Shown here piece after piece: positions 21,853 to 31,117 of a stretch of DNA of 35,403 bases (within the stretch, counting starts at the first letter, position 1; the number at the start of each line of letters is the position of its first letter). The stretch is from an uncultured Collinsella sp. (lineage in GTDB: Bacteria; Actinomycetota; Coriobacteriia; Coriobacteriales; Coriobacteriaceae). The stretch is taken from assembly GCA_900547765.1 (NCBI GenBank), contig URIA01000020.1:1-35403 (forward strand), in the 5' to 3' direction. Under the pieces are notes generated by a model. That model was not told the origin of the DNA. It did no database searches and saw only the letters and a program-made list of their open reading frames with translations. The translations under genes were made by a program, and so were the position numbers.

Positions 21853-24732
21853 TTATTGAGCATCAAGTTGAGCCTGACGCTCCCGGTCACGCCTGAGCAA
21901 AGGCGCCAAAAACTTGCCCGTATAACTCTGCGGACAGTCCGCAACCTGCTCCGGTGTGCCCGAAACCACGACGGTTCCGCCGCCGTTACCGCCCTCGGGA
22001 CCCATATCGATCAGGCGGTCGGCAACCTTGATGACATCAAGGTTGTGCTCAATCACCAGCACCGTGTTGCCCGCATCGACCAAGCGCTGCAGCACATCGA
22101 GCAGCTGGCGGACGTCCTCAAAATGAAGACCGGTCGTCGGCTCGTCCAAAATATAGAACGTCTTGCCCGTCTGGCGTCGATGAAGCTCCTTGGCGAGCTT
22201 CACACGCTGCGCCTCGCCGCCCGAGAGCGTCGTGGCGGGCTGGCCCAGGCTCACGTAGCCCAAGCCTACATCGTACAGCGTCTGGAGCTTTCGCTTGATC
22301 TGCGGGATATTCCCAAAGAAGGCCAGCGCCTCGGTGACGCTCATGTCGAGCACGTCCGAGATGGTCTTGCCACGGTAGGTGACCTCGAGTGTCTCGCGGT
22401 TGTAGCGTTTACCGCCGCAAACTTCGCAGGGAACGTAGATATCGGGAAGGAAGTGCATCTCGATCTTAATCTGCCCGTCGCCCTTGCACGCCTCGCAGCG
22501 ACCGCCGCTCACATTAAAGGAGAAACGTCCCGGCGAGTAACCGCGCGCCTTCGACTCCGGCGTGCTCGCAAACAAAGCGCGCAGGTCATCCCACAAACCG
22601 ATATAGGTCGCCGGGTTCGAGCGCGGCGTACGGCCGATCGGCGACTGGTCGATATCGATAACCTTATCGATGCACTCGATGCCCTCGATTTTTTTATACG
22701 GACCCACAGGGCGCGTCGAGCGGTGAATGGCATTCGTAAGGGCAGGCGCAATGGTGTCGGTAACCAGGGAGCTCTTGCCCGATCCCGACACGCCGGTAAC
22801 AACCGTAAGCGTACCAAACTCGATCTTGGCAGTAACGTTTTTGAGGTTGTTGGCTCGAGCGCCCGTAATTTTAAGGCAGCCGCGACCGGGCTTGCGCCGT
22901 TCATCAGGCACCCGGATCATTCGTTTGCCGGTCAGATAAGCGCCCGTCATCGACTCAGGACACGCCATGATATCGGCAGGCGTTCCCGCCGCGACTACGT
23001 GTCCGCCGTTGACGCCGGCGCCGGGCCCCATGTCGATCACGTAATCGGCGGCACGAATTGTATCCTCGTCGTGTTCGACGACGATAACGGTATTGCCGAT
23101 ATCGCGCAGGCGCTCGAGCGTCTTGATCAAGCGCTCGTTGTCACGCTGATGAAGACCGATCGAGGGCTCGTCCAGAATATAGAGCACGCCCATGAGACCC
23201 GCGCCGATCTGCGTTGCCAGACGAATACGCTGCGCCTCGCCACCGGAAAGCGTCGCCGAGGCACGATCGAGCGTCAGATAGTCGAGTCCAACATCGACCA
23301 GAAAACGCAAGCGCTCCAGGATTTCCTTGACGATACGGCCGCCGATAAACTGTTGGCGCTCGGTGAGCTCCAGGCCCTCAAAAAACTCGAGCGATTCACG
23401 GCACGACAGGCAACAAACCTCGTAAATGGACTTGCCGCCCACGGTGACGGCGAGCATCTCGGAGCGCAAACGAGCGCCGTGGCAGCTCGAGCACGGCTCC
23501 TCGCGAATGTACTTCTCCAGGCGCGCCTTGGTGTTCTCGTTCGTCGTCTCGGTATAGCGTTCGTACAGGATGTTGCGAACGCCCGAAAACTTGGTATCCC
23601 ACTGGCTGCGACGTCCGTCGAGCTTTTGGTAGTCGACCGAGATCTTCGTATCGCCCAGGCCATCCAAAAATGCACGACGCACGCGAGGGGGCAAGTCCTC
23701 CCACGGCGTATCGGCGCTCACCTTAAAGTGTTTGCAGACCGCAGCAAAAATCTGCGGATAGTAGTTCGAATTGCCAAACAGGCTACCAAAGACTCCATCG
23801 GCAATGGACTTCGAGGGATCCTCAATCAGCGCCTCGGCATCAACGGTTTTCTTAAAGCCCAGGCCGTCGCACTCAGGACATGCGCCATAGGGAGCGTTGA
23901 ACGAAAAGTCGCGGGGTTGTAGGTCGTCGATGGAGTGCCCGTGCTCCGGGCATGCCAGAGCCAACGAATACTCCAGTAGCTCGCCCTCGGTCCCCTCGGG
24001 AGCATCGCGATCGGGCAGCATGTATACGTTCACATTACCGTGCGCCAAGGCAGTCGCCTGTTCAACAGACTCGGCGATACGGCCCAGAGAATTCTCACGG
24101 ATCACGATGCGGTCGACTACGACCTCGATATCGTGTTTGAACTTCTTGTCCAGATCGATCGGATCATCGAGCGAGCGCACTTCGCCGTCGACACGCACGC
24201 GGCTAAAGCCCTCGGCGCGAAGGTCCTCAAACAGTTTGGTGTACTCGCCTTTTCGCCCGCGCACCACCGGTGCCAGCACAAACGCGCGGCGACCCTCCCC
24301 CGCCGCCAAGACCTTGTCGGCAACCTGGTCGGTCGTCTGGCGCTCAATGACGCGGCCGCATTCGGGACAGTGCGGGGTGCCCACACGGGCGAACAGCAGG
24401 CGCAGATAGTCATAAATCTCGGTTACGGTGCCAACCGTCGAGCGAGGGTTTTTAGACGTCGTCTTTTGGTCGATCGACACCGCCGGCGAAAGGCCGTCGA
24501 TTGAATCCAAGTCGGGTTTGTCCATCTGGCCCAAGAACTGGCGCGCATAGCTCGAAAGACTCTCGACGTATCGACGCTGGCCCTCGGCATAGATAGTGTC
24601 AAATGCCAGCGAACTCTTGCCCGAGCCAGAAAGACCGGTAATGACCACGAGTTGGTCACGCGGAATGGAAACATCGATATCACGGAGGTTGTGCTCACGA
24701 GCGCCGCGAATAACGATAGAAGAATCAGACAT
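21853..24732 (-). CDS. uvrA: Excinuclease ABC subunit A
   Basis: Damage-recognising ATPase of nucleotide excision repair. The 959-residue protein has the two-ATPase layout: Walker A GLSGSGKSS near 33-41 and GVSGSGKSS in the second half, two LSGGEAQR signatures, and zinc-finger cysteine pairs (CPECGR near the signature insert, ACPECDGLGF, CEACKGDGQ...CEVCGGKRYN). DKVIDIDQSPIGRTPRSNPATY and LDEPTTGLHFEDV are typical. The frame extends to 24798, but the ATG at 24732 has AAGGAG and gives MSDSSIVIRGAREHNL. A probable LexA box lies about 65 bp upstream. It is not directly adjacent to uvrB, which lies 6 kb away. Confidence 0.97.
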   Translation of the reverse strand: MSDSSIVIRGAREHNLRDIDVSIPRDQLVVITGLSGSGKSSLAFDTIYAEGQRRYVESLSSYARQFLGQMDKPDLDSIDGLSPAVSIDQKTTSKNPRSTVGTVTEIYDYLRLLFARVGTPHCPECGRVIERQTTDQVADKVLAAGEGRRAFVLAPVVRGRKGEYTKLFEDLRAEGFSRVRVDGEVRSLDDPIDLDKKFKHDIEVVVDRIVIRENSLGRIAESVEQATALAHGNVNVYMLPDRDAPEGTEGELLEYSLALACPEHGHSIDDLQPRDFSFNAPYGACPECDGLGFKKTVDAEALIEDPSKSIADGVFGSLFGNSNYYPQIFAAVCKHFKVSADTPWEDLPPRVRRAFLDGLGDTKISVDYQKLDGRRSQWDTKFSGVRNILYERYTETTNENTKARLEKYIREEPCSSCHGARLRSEMLAVTVGGKSIYEVCCLSCRESLEFFEGLELTERQQFIGGRIVKEILERLRFLVDVGLDYLTLDRASATLSGGEAQRIRLATQIGAGLMGVLYILDEPSIGLHQRDNERLIKTLERLRDIGNTVIVVEHDEDTIRAADYVIDMGPGAGVNGGHVVAAGTPADIMACPESMTGAYLTGKRMIRVPDERRKPGRGCLKITGARANNLKNVTAKIEFGTLTVVTGVSGSGKSSLVTDTIAPALTNAIHRSTRPVGPYKKIEGIECIDKVIDIDQSPIGRTPRSNPATYIGLWDDLRALFASTPESKARGYSPGRFSFNVSGGRCEACKGDGQIKIEMHFLPDIYVPCEVCGGKRYNRETLEVTYRGKTISDVLDMSVTEALAFFGNIPQIKRKLQTLYDVGLGYVSLGQPATTLSGGEAQRVKLAKELHRRQTGKTFYILDEPTTGLHFEDVRQLLDVLQRLVDAGNTVLVIEHNLDVIKVADRLIDMGPEGGNGGGTVVVSGTPEQVADCPQSYTGKFLAPLLRRDRERQAQLDAQ

Positions 24733-24793
24733 GGAAGCTCCTTGCCTCCTATTGCATCGAATCATACTGTCGATGAGTTTAGCGCACTCGACG

Positions 24794-24807
24794 CGCACAG
24801 ATGTTCG
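24794..24807 (-). promoter_or_regulatory. Probable SOS (LexA) box upstream of uvrA
   Basis: On the minus strand the sequence is CGAAC-ATCT-GTGCG, which matches the Gram-positive/actinobacterial LexA consensus CGAAC-N4-GTTCG at 9 of 10 fixed positions. It lies about 62-75 nt upstream of the uvrA start, a normal place for SOS control. No similar site was seen at uvrB or uvrC. Confidence 0.6.
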
Positions 24808-24875
24808 TAATACAAGATTCGCAGACCTTTAGCTTTGTGTATCGGGTGCTTTGTTTCTCGAAATGCCGTGGAAAG

Positions 24876-24913
24876 GTTACAGTAATCTACTACTGAACTT
24901 AATTTGCTGTAAC
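24876..24913 (+). repeat. 7-bp dyad in the leader of the LTA-synthase-like gene
   Basis: GTTACAG (24876-24882) and CTGTAAC (24907-24913) are perfect inverted arms with a 24-nt loop, and the downstream arm ends directly at the AGAGGAA ribosome site of the gene at 24926. It could be an mRNA hairpin that affects ribosome access, or an operator. Confidence 0.5.
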
Positions 24914-24925
24914 AGAGGAACGTCC

Positions 24926-27080
24926 ATGACCGAAGATATCCCCCTTGAAATCACTTCGAGCGACATGGCCAATCTGCCCATATTCATCGCCGTCCTTATC
25001 GTGGCCACCGTCGTCGTGCGCGTGTATTTTTCAATCAAACACAATGAAAAGCCGCCCATTGCCCGCGTCTTTTGGTGCGCGACGCTCCTCATCCCGCTCG
25101 GCATGGTAGCTGCATGGATTACGAATCAATTGCTCGTAAATGAGGACAATTCCCTATGGGTCCTTTCTTATTCGGCGCTCGGTGCTACCGCCGTCATACT
25201 TCTTGTCGAGCCCTTGGTTTCGGGACTTATCGACCAAACCGATCTTGCGACGGGAACGGTTGCCTGTATTTGCCGTGACATCCTTGTCATCGCCGCTGTT
25301 TCAGCGCTCTCGTTCGTTTCACTCGAAATTGCCTGTAACGAAACGTTCTATCGCATTCCCGCCAACTCATTCGGGTTTTCCGTCGGGCTGCTCGCGACGG
25401 TTCTGCTCTCCCTTTATTTGCTGGGACAGCGTCATGGAGGCGTCATGGCCCTCGTGCCCGTCGCCTGTTGCATCCTTGGCATTGCCGAGCACTTCGTCAT
25501 AACGTTTAAAGGCGAGGCCATCCTGCCAAGCGATATCTTGGCCCTTGGCACCGCAATGGAAGTGAGCGGGGGATACGAGTTTACCTTTACCGCCGGAATC
25601 GTAACCTCTCTAGCCCTGCTGGAGATTTCCCTGGGGCTTCTTTCGCTTATCCGACCGAGAAAGCTCCGTACGCCCACCCATGTCTTCCCCGCAATCGCCG
25701 CTAACCTCTGCGCTTTTCTGCTAGTGACCGTTGTGGGGCTCTCGGGCTTTTCCAGCATCGACTTGGAGCAGGCGCTGAATTTTGGATTTGACCGTTGGCA
25801 GCCCATCACCACGTATGCGTCTCAGGGTTTTATCACTTCGTTCACCGAAATGGTCAACGAGTTGCCCATTGAGAAGCCCGAAGACTATACGCCCGATGAG
25901 GCGCAGAGCATCGAGCAGGAGCTCGCCGCCACCTACGACAGCACGTATGGCTCGAGCGAGCAGCGCGCGGCGGCCGTTGCCCAGTTCAATGAAATCAAGC
26001 CGACGATTGTCGCCGTCATGAATGAGAGTTTTAGCGACCTTTCGTGCTTTGAGCAGCTCCAGGCGGCCGGGTACACCGGCCCCGCATTCTACAACTCGCT
26101 TCCCGACACACTTGTTCGCGGCACCATGCTCGCTTCGGTCGCCGGTGGCGGAACGGCGAACTCCGAATTCGAATTTTTGACCGGAGCGACAACGGCCTTT
26201 GTTGGATTGGGCAAAATCCCCTATCAGCTGTATCAGATGAATGGCGTCAACAGCCTGGCAAAGGACCTTAAAGAGCTTGGGTATACCGCTACGGCTATGC
26301 ACCCGCAAAACCCCGTCAACTACCATCGAGATAAAATCTATCAGCAGCTGGGCTTTGGAGACTTTCTTTCAATCGGCGATTTCGAAGGTGCGTCCTATTA
26401 CCATGCCGGCGTATGCGACTACGTCACCTACGACAAGATACTCGACCTGCTTAGAACCGACGAAGCCCCGCAGTTCATCTTTGACGTCACGATGCAAAAT
26501 CACGGCGGCTACGACTATGGCACCGTTCCCGCCGAGGAGCTGACAAACTATTGGGTTGAGGGAGCCAGCGAGGGTGCCAATAGCGCGCTCAACACCTATC
26601 TTACCTGCATCAACGCATCCGACCGGGACCTCGAGTACTTTATCAACGAGCTCCGCAATATCGGCAGACCGGTTGTCCTTGTCTTTTTTGGCGACCATCA
26701 GCCGAGCGCCGCAACGACTCTCAACGACGAGCTGTACCCCCCAGGAAGATACGGCAAGCCACGCTTTCCGTATCTATCAGTCGACATATTTTGTCTGGGC
26801 TAACTATGAAATCGCCGGCAATACCGAGCTCAACGTCTACGACACCGTCGGGGCAAACGAGATTGCAGCCATTACCCTTAATAAGATCGGCGCCCCGCTC
26901 ACCGACTATCAAAAGGCTCTGCTTGCAACAAGGTCAGATGTGCCCACCATCAATGTCGCCGGCTACCTTGGTGCCGACGGGCTGCGCTACGACTTGGAAT
27001 CTGAAGACAGCCCATACGCCTCGACGATCGACAAGCTGCAGCGCATGCAATACCTCGAGTTCGCTAGCAAAGTTCAGTAA
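24926..27080 (+). pseudogene. LTA synthase-like membrane sulfatase, frameshifted
   Basis: The N-terminal half has about eight membrane helices and the C-terminal half is an extracellular alkaline-phosphatase/sulfatase domain, the LtaS-type layout for glycerophosphate transfer to cell-wall polymers. Domain motifs are VAVMNESFSDLS, the nucleophile region GGGTANSEFEFLTG, HPQNPVNYHRD, TMQNHGGYD and the metal-binding FFGDHQPS. The ATG at 24926 has AGAGGAA. Translation in that frame stops at 26803 after Gly-Lys-Pro-Arg residues foreign to the family. The adjoining frame continues as QEDTASHAFRIYQSTYFVWANYEIAG to 27080. The break fits one extra base in the C6 run at 26737-26742: five C would restore ELYPQEDTASHAF and give a ~717-residue protein. 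All catalytic motifs lie before the break. It could be a sequencing error, a genuine recent inactivation, or slippage. Confidence 0.85.
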
Positions 27081-27140
27081 GCCCGCCCATTCGCTTGGAC
27101 CCATCGTATTGCAAGCACGCTCGGCCCAAATGCATCGCAA

Positions 27141-27170
27141 ATGACTCCCGCTCGCAAACGAGGGTACAAT
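27141..27170 (+). promoter_or_regulatory. Candidate promoter of the mrp-flavoprotein unit
   Basis: ATGACT (27141-27146; 4 of 6) is followed after 18 nt by TACAAT (27165-27170; 5 of 6 -10 match). The spacer contains a small dyad CTCG-CAAA-CGAG. A leader hairpin GGGGC/GCCCC at 27190-27203 precedes the AAAGGAG ribosome site of the gene at 27226. Confidence 0.5.
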
Positions 27171-27225
27171 GACGCTCGTGTCACATCACGGGGCTCCGGC
27201 CCCAACATATACAAAGGAGTCATAC

Positions 27226-28056
27226 ATGGGTTGCGAGCACGCACAGGCCGCCGGCGGACAAACGTCGCCGTCGCAATTTGAGGAGAACACGCTGTCCGAG
27301 GTCAAACGCGTCATCGCCGTGCTTTCCGGCAAGGGCGGTGTCGGCAAGTCGTTTGTCACCGGTGCCATCGCCACCGAGCTTGCCCGTCACGGCCACAAGG
27401 TCGGCGTCCTCGATGCCGACATCACCGGTCCCTCTATCCCCAAGATGTTCGGTATGAGCGGACGCCACGTCCATGCCCTTGGCAACCTTATGCTGCCCGA
27501 AATCTCCGAGCACGGCGTCAAGGTCATGAGCTCCAACCTTCTGCTCCAAAACGAGACCGACCCCGTCCTTTGGCGCGGTCCGGTCATCGCAGGCGCCATT
27601 AGGCAGTTCTGGAGCGAGACCTCGTGGGGCCCCATCGACTACCTGCTGGTCGACATGCCTCCGGGAACAGGCGACGTCGCGCTCACCGTCTTCCAGTCGC
27701 TGCCCGTCGACGGCATCGTCATCGTCACGAGCCCGCAGGATCTGGTCTCGATGATCGTCGCCAAGGCGGTCAACATGGCCGAGAAGATGAACGTCCCCAT
27801 TCTGGGCATTGTCGAGAACATGAGCTATATTGAGTGCCCCGACTGCGGCAAGAAGATCGAGGTCTTTGGCAAGAGCAAGCTCCCCGAGGTCGCAGAGCGC
27901 TATAACCTCGACATCTTGGGCCAGCTTCCCATTAATCCGGCACTCGCCGAGGCCTGCGATAAGGGCGAGGTCGAGACCGCGCTGCCCGATGGCATGTTGC
28001 CCAAGGCAGTCTCTGCCGTCGAGGCCATTACCCCGCACGAGACCGACGAGGCCTAA
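27226..28056 (+). CDS. mrp: Mrp/NBP35-family P-loop ATPase (Fe-S cluster carrier)
   Basis: Cytoplasmic ATPase that binds and transfers [4Fe-4S] clusters to apo-proteins. The 276-residue protein has the deviant Walker A GKGGVGKS (residues 35-42), VGVLDADITGPSIPKMFG, DYLLVDMPPGTGDV, TSPQDLVSMIVAKAVNMA and the CxxC metal motif CPDCGKK (Cys204, Cys207). The N-terminus is short (MGCEHAQAAGG) and lacks the DUF59/MIP18 domain found in many bacterial Mrp proteins. The single Cys3 may be an extra ligand. The frame extends to 27169, but the ATG at 27226 has AAAGGAG six nt upstream. A flavoprotein gene starts directly after its TAA, which implies co-translation. Confidence 0.93.
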   Translation: MGCEHAQAAGGQTSPSQFEENTLSEVKRVIAVLSGKGGVGKSFVTGAIATELARHGHKVGVLDADITGPSIPKMFGMSGRHVHALGNLMLPEISEHGVKVMSSNLLLQNETDPVLWRGPVIAGAIRQFWSETSWGPIDYLLVDMPPGTGDVALTVFQSLPVDGIVIVTSPQDLVSMIVAKAVNMAEKMNVPILGIVENMSYIECPDCGKKIEVFGKSKLPEVAERYNLDILGQLPINPALAEACDKGEVETALPDGMLPKAVSAVEAITPHETDEA

Positions 28057-29328
28057 GTGAACGCGAGCGCCTTCTATGACGTCCTGGTAATCGGCGGCGG
28101 GGCTTCAGGCCTCGCCGCTGCCATTACGGCCGCACGCGCTGGCAAAAGCGTCTGCATCGTTGAGCGCGATGTCGCCTGTGGCCTTAAGCTCCTTGCGACC
28201 GGTAACGGCCGCTGCAACCTCTCCAACGAATCGATTGATCCTCAGCGGTATAACCACCCCGCATTCGTCGAATCCGTCATGGGCCCCCAGCCCGAACAAG
28301 AGCTTATGGGTTTCTTCTCCTCGCTGGGTATCATGACAACCTCCGAGGAAGGCCGGCTGTACCCGCGCTCCCTTCGCGCTGAATCGGTGCGCGACGCGCT
28401 TCTCAACGTTTGCGACCGCCTAGGTATCACCTTAATCTGCGGAGCCAACGTTGCCTCGGCGCACAAAGCTTCCGAAGGCTGGGCACTCCAAATAGACCGT
28501 CCAGCGCGGGTGCTCAAGGCAAAAAAGCACGACGACCGAAAATCGGAGCTCCGCTCGCTTCGGAAAGCGCTCGCCGATGTCCCTCGCAAGAACGAGGCCC
28601 TGCAGGCACATGCCGTAATTATCGCCACGGGCGGCAACCCCACCGGTATCGCCGATACGTTTCGCCTCCCCCTCACTTCGCTGCGCCCCATCCTCTGCCC
28701 CGTATCGGCAACGGTCGTCGGCGATCGGACGGCACTCAAGACGTTGGATGGCCTGCGCGTCCGCGCCCGCTTGACGCTCGCCCGCAATCATAATGAGCTC
28801 TGGCACGAAGACGGTGAAGTCCTGTTTCGAGCCTTCGGCATCTCGGGCGTCGCTGTCTTCAACCTCTCCCGTCGTATCCAGCGCGGCGATACGATCCTGC
28901 TCGACGTTTTCCCCGACCTCTCCAAAGACAAGCTGCTCGATATGCTCAACCGACGCGTTGAGCTGCTCGGCGGCTTTTCGCCCCGCGATCCCCGTTGGCT
29001 CGACGGCATGCTCGCCCCGCAACTCTCCCGCGTCGTCTGCACGGCGTTCGAGCAGTGCCATCCAGGCTCCAACGATGTCATCCACCTGGTCTCGGTCCTC
29101 AAGCACTTTAAGTTGCTCGTCGAGGGAACAGCCGAGGAGCGCTCGGCGCAGGTCACGCGTGGTGGCGTATCTGTCGAGAGCATCTCAACACCCAGTCTAC
29201 GCGCGTGCAGCGTTGTCGACGCCCCGCTTTACGTCTGCGGCGAAGCGCTCGACATCGACGCCGATTGCGGAGGCTTTAACCTTGCGTGGGCCTGGCTCTC
29301 GGGCATTCGCGCTGCAAGCAGCCTGTAG
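28057..29328 (+). CDS. BaiN/HI0933-family NAD(P)/FAD-dependent oxidoreductase
   Basis: A 423-residue flavoprotein of the HI0933 family, cytoplasmic, with most members of unknown substrate. The N-terminal FAD-binding Rossmann motif is VIGGGASGLAAAITAARAG (GGGASG at about 12-17), then IVERD, and the family signature GNGRCNLSN near 50-58. RLYPRSLRAESV, ATGGNPTGIADTF and the C-terminal FAD-contact segment CGEALDIDADCGGFNLAWAWLSG are also typical. BaiN-type enzymes are named from bile-acid dehydroxylation, but most homologues have no shown role there, so a bile-acid function is not claimed. The start is a GTG directly after the mrp TAA, with GAGG upstream. A terminator-like hairpin follows the stop. 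Confidence 0.9.
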   Translation: MNASAFYDVLVIGGGASGLAAAITAARAGKSVCIVERDVACGLKLLATGNGRCNLSNESIDPQRYNHPAFVESVMGPQPEQELMGFFSSLGIMTTSEEGRLYPRSLRAESVRDALLNVCDRLGITLICGANVASAHKASEGWALQIDRPARVLKAKKHDDRKSELRSLRKALADVPRKNEALQAHAVIIATGGNPTGIADTFRLPLTSLRPILCPVSATVVGDRTALKTLDGLRVRARLTLARNHNELWHEDGEVLFRAFGISGVAVFNLSRRIQRGDTILLDVFPDLSKDKLLDMLNRRVELLGGFSPRDPRWLDGMLAPQLSRVVCTAFEQCHPGSNDVIHLVSVLKHFKLLVEGTAEERSAQVTRGGVSVESISTPSLRACSVVDAPLYVCGEALDIDADCGGFNLAWAWLSGIRAASSL

Positions 29329-29358
29329 CCGCTCAGTCTATAATCAAAAACGCATTCG

Positions 29359-29390
29359 GGCCGTCTGGAATACCGGACGGCCTCTTTCTT
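29359..29390 (+). terminator. Intrinsic terminator between the two flavoprotein genes
   Basis: GGCCGTCTGG (29359-29368) pairs with CCGGACGGCC (29373-29382) with one G-U pair and an AATA loop, then TCTTTCTT. This is a compact intrinsic terminator for the mrp-flavoprotein unit. A TATAAT hexamer (29339-29344) lies just upstream but has no good -35, so the hairpin might also attenuate the next gene. Confidence 0.75.
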
Positions 29391-29408
29391 GCCTCTAAGG
29401 AGACCTCG

Positions 29409-31049
29409 ATGATCGAAATCACCCAAGTCAACGCGTCGCTCGATGAAGCCGGCGATGAAAATGCCTGTCTCATTGTTGGCAAGCGAGTCGCCAAGCGCGT
29501 CCTACGTTGCAAGGACTCCGAGATCAAGTCCATCGAGCTCCACCGCAAGTCAATCGACGCTCGCAAAAAACGAGACGTCCATTTTATCCTGAGCTTTCGT
29601 GTTGAGCTGACTAGTCCCCACCTCGAGCAAGAAGCGGTCGACAGCGTTGCCGAGCGTGACCGCTCGCGCGTACGCGCGATAGAAGACGATGAGCCTTCAT
29701 TCCCCTCCCCCGTCTCCGACGCACCTCAAGAACGCCCTGTCGTTGTCGGCGCCGGATGCGCCGGCCTTTTCGCTGCGCTCACGCTCGCCGAAGCAGGTCT
29801 TAAGCCCTTGCTTATCGAGCGCGGCGACCCGGCATTTCGCCGCTCGCAGGCGATCGACCTCTTTCTAAAGGAGCGCATCCTCGACCCCGAGAGCAATATT
29901 CAGTTTGGTCTGGGCGGCGCGGGGACCTTCTCGGACGGCAAGCTCAATACGGGAACAAAAAATCCCGCCCATCGCCTTATCCTCGAAACCTTCGTCGAGG
30001 CGGGTGCGCCCCGCGATATTCTGTGGGATGCCAAGCCGCACATTGGCTCCGACATCCTTCCCACGGTTGTCACCGCTATATCCCAGCGCATCGAGCAGCT
30101 CGGAGGTGTCGTCCGTTATCGAACGAAGCTCGTCGACATTCGCATCGACGTGTCTGGCGCCATCACCGGCATTGATGTCCAATCGTCCCAAGACGCCGCT
30201 TACGAGTCAATCGAGACAAAGCACCTCATCCTCGCCTGCGGGCATTCTGCTCGCGATATTTTTGAGCTCCTTAAGGACCACAACGTGGCCCTCGCACAAA
30301 AGACCTTTGCCATGGGCGTTCGCATCGAGCATCCGCAACGCGACATCGACAGAGCCCAATATGGAGCCTCGGCGGGACATCCAGCGCTCGGGGCAGCCCC
30401 CTACAAGCTCGTCGCCCATCTTCCCAACGGCCGCAGCGTGTTCTCGTTTTGCATGTGCCCCGGCGGACAGGTTGTTGCCGCCTCTTCAGAACCGTGCCAT
30501 CTGTGCGTCAACGGGGCCAGTCTCAATGCCCGCGACGGACGCAACGCAAATGCCGCCCTGCTCGTTAACGTCACGCCTGAGGACCTTCCCAACGATGACC
30601 CGCTCGCCGGCATCGAGCTCCAGCGTGCCTGCGAGGCGGCCGCCTATCGCCTGGGCGGTTCCAACTGGAACGCACCGGCACAACTCGTCGGAGATTTCCT
30701 CGCAGGACGCGCCAGCAAGGCGCCCGGAAAGGTAAAGCCCACCTATCCGCTCGGTGTGACCTGGACGGCAATTGACGAAGCCCTACCGCAGCATATCGTC
30801 GAGTCGCTCCGCCTGGGACTTCCCCTACTCGGAAAAAAGCTACGAGGCTACGACCGTCCCGATGCCGTTCTTACCGGCGTGGAGACTCGTTCGAGCTCAC
30901 CGGTCACTGTCACCCGAGACCGAACGTGCCATGCCGTGTCGACCCCGGGCCTCTACCCTTGTGGTGAGGGAGCTGGATATGCCGGCGGCATCATGAGCGC
31001 GGCCACCGACGGCATCCGTTGTGCTGAAGCCCTGATCGCAGACCTCTAA
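29409..31049 (+). CDS. FAD-dependent dehydrogenase (COG2509 type)
   Basis: A 546-residue flavoprotein. Residues 1 to about 100 are an N-terminal domain with KRVAKRVLRCKDSEIKSIELHRKSIDARKK, usual for this family. FAD-binding follows at VVVGAGCAGLFAALTLAEAG (motif at about 114-119) and LLIERGD. Central FGLGGAGTFSDGKLNTGTKN, MGVRIEHPQ and FSFCMCPGGQVVAASSE are family hallmarks, as is the C-terminal LYPCGEGAGYAGGIMSAATDGIR. The substrate is unknown; the SFCMCPGG cysteines are conserved in relatives. The start at 29409 has AAGGAG; an earlier in-frame ATG at 29286 lies within the preceding gene and is unlikely. It converges with uvrB across a bidirectional terminator. Confidence 0.9.
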   Translation: MIEITQVNASLDEAGDENACLIVGKRVAKRVLRCKDSEIKSIELHRKSIDARKKRDVHFILSFRVELTSPHLEQEAVDSVAERDRSRVRAIEDDEPSFPSPVSDAPQERPVVVGAGCAGLFAALTLAEAGLKPLLIERGDPAFRRSQAIDLFLKERILDPESNIQFGLGGAGTFSDGKLNTGTKNPAHRLILETFVEAGAPRDILWDAKPHIGSDILPTVVTAISQRIEQLGGVVRYRTKLVDIRIDVSGAITGIDVQSSQDAAYESIETKHLILACGHSARDIFELLKDHNVALAQKTFAMGVRIEHPQRDIDRAQYGASAGHPALGAAPYKLVAHLPNGRSVFSFCMCPGGQVVAASSEPCHLCVNGASLNARDGRNANAALLVNVTPEDLPNDDPLAGIELQRACEAAAYRLGGSNWNAPAQLVGDFLAGRASKAPGKVKPTYPLGVTWTAIDEALPQHIVESLRLGLPLLGKKLRGYDRPDAVLTGVETRSSSPVTVTRDRTCHAVSTPGLYPCGEGAGYAGGIMSAATDGIRCAEALIADL

Positions 31050-31077
31050 CGCACAAATTCCAGCGCGCAAAAGACAT

Positions 31078-31109
31078 AGGCCCCGAGCTCCACAGGGAAC
31101 TCGGGGCCT
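31078..31109. terminator. Bidirectional terminator between the dehydrogenase and uvrB
   Basis: AGGCCCCGAG (31078-31087) and CTCGGGGCCT (31100-31109) form a perfect 10-bp stem with a 12-nt loop in the 68-nt gap between converging genes. On the minus strand it is followed by ATGTCTTTTG, and on the plus strand by GTTCG, so it is better placed to end uvrB transcription but could serve both. Confidence 0.75.
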
Positions 31110-31117
31110 GTTCGCGG

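Noticed and set aside
28057..29328. A bile-acid dehydroxylation enzyme because of the BaiN name
   Set aside because: No other bai genes are nearby and the family is broad; homology alone does not support that function.
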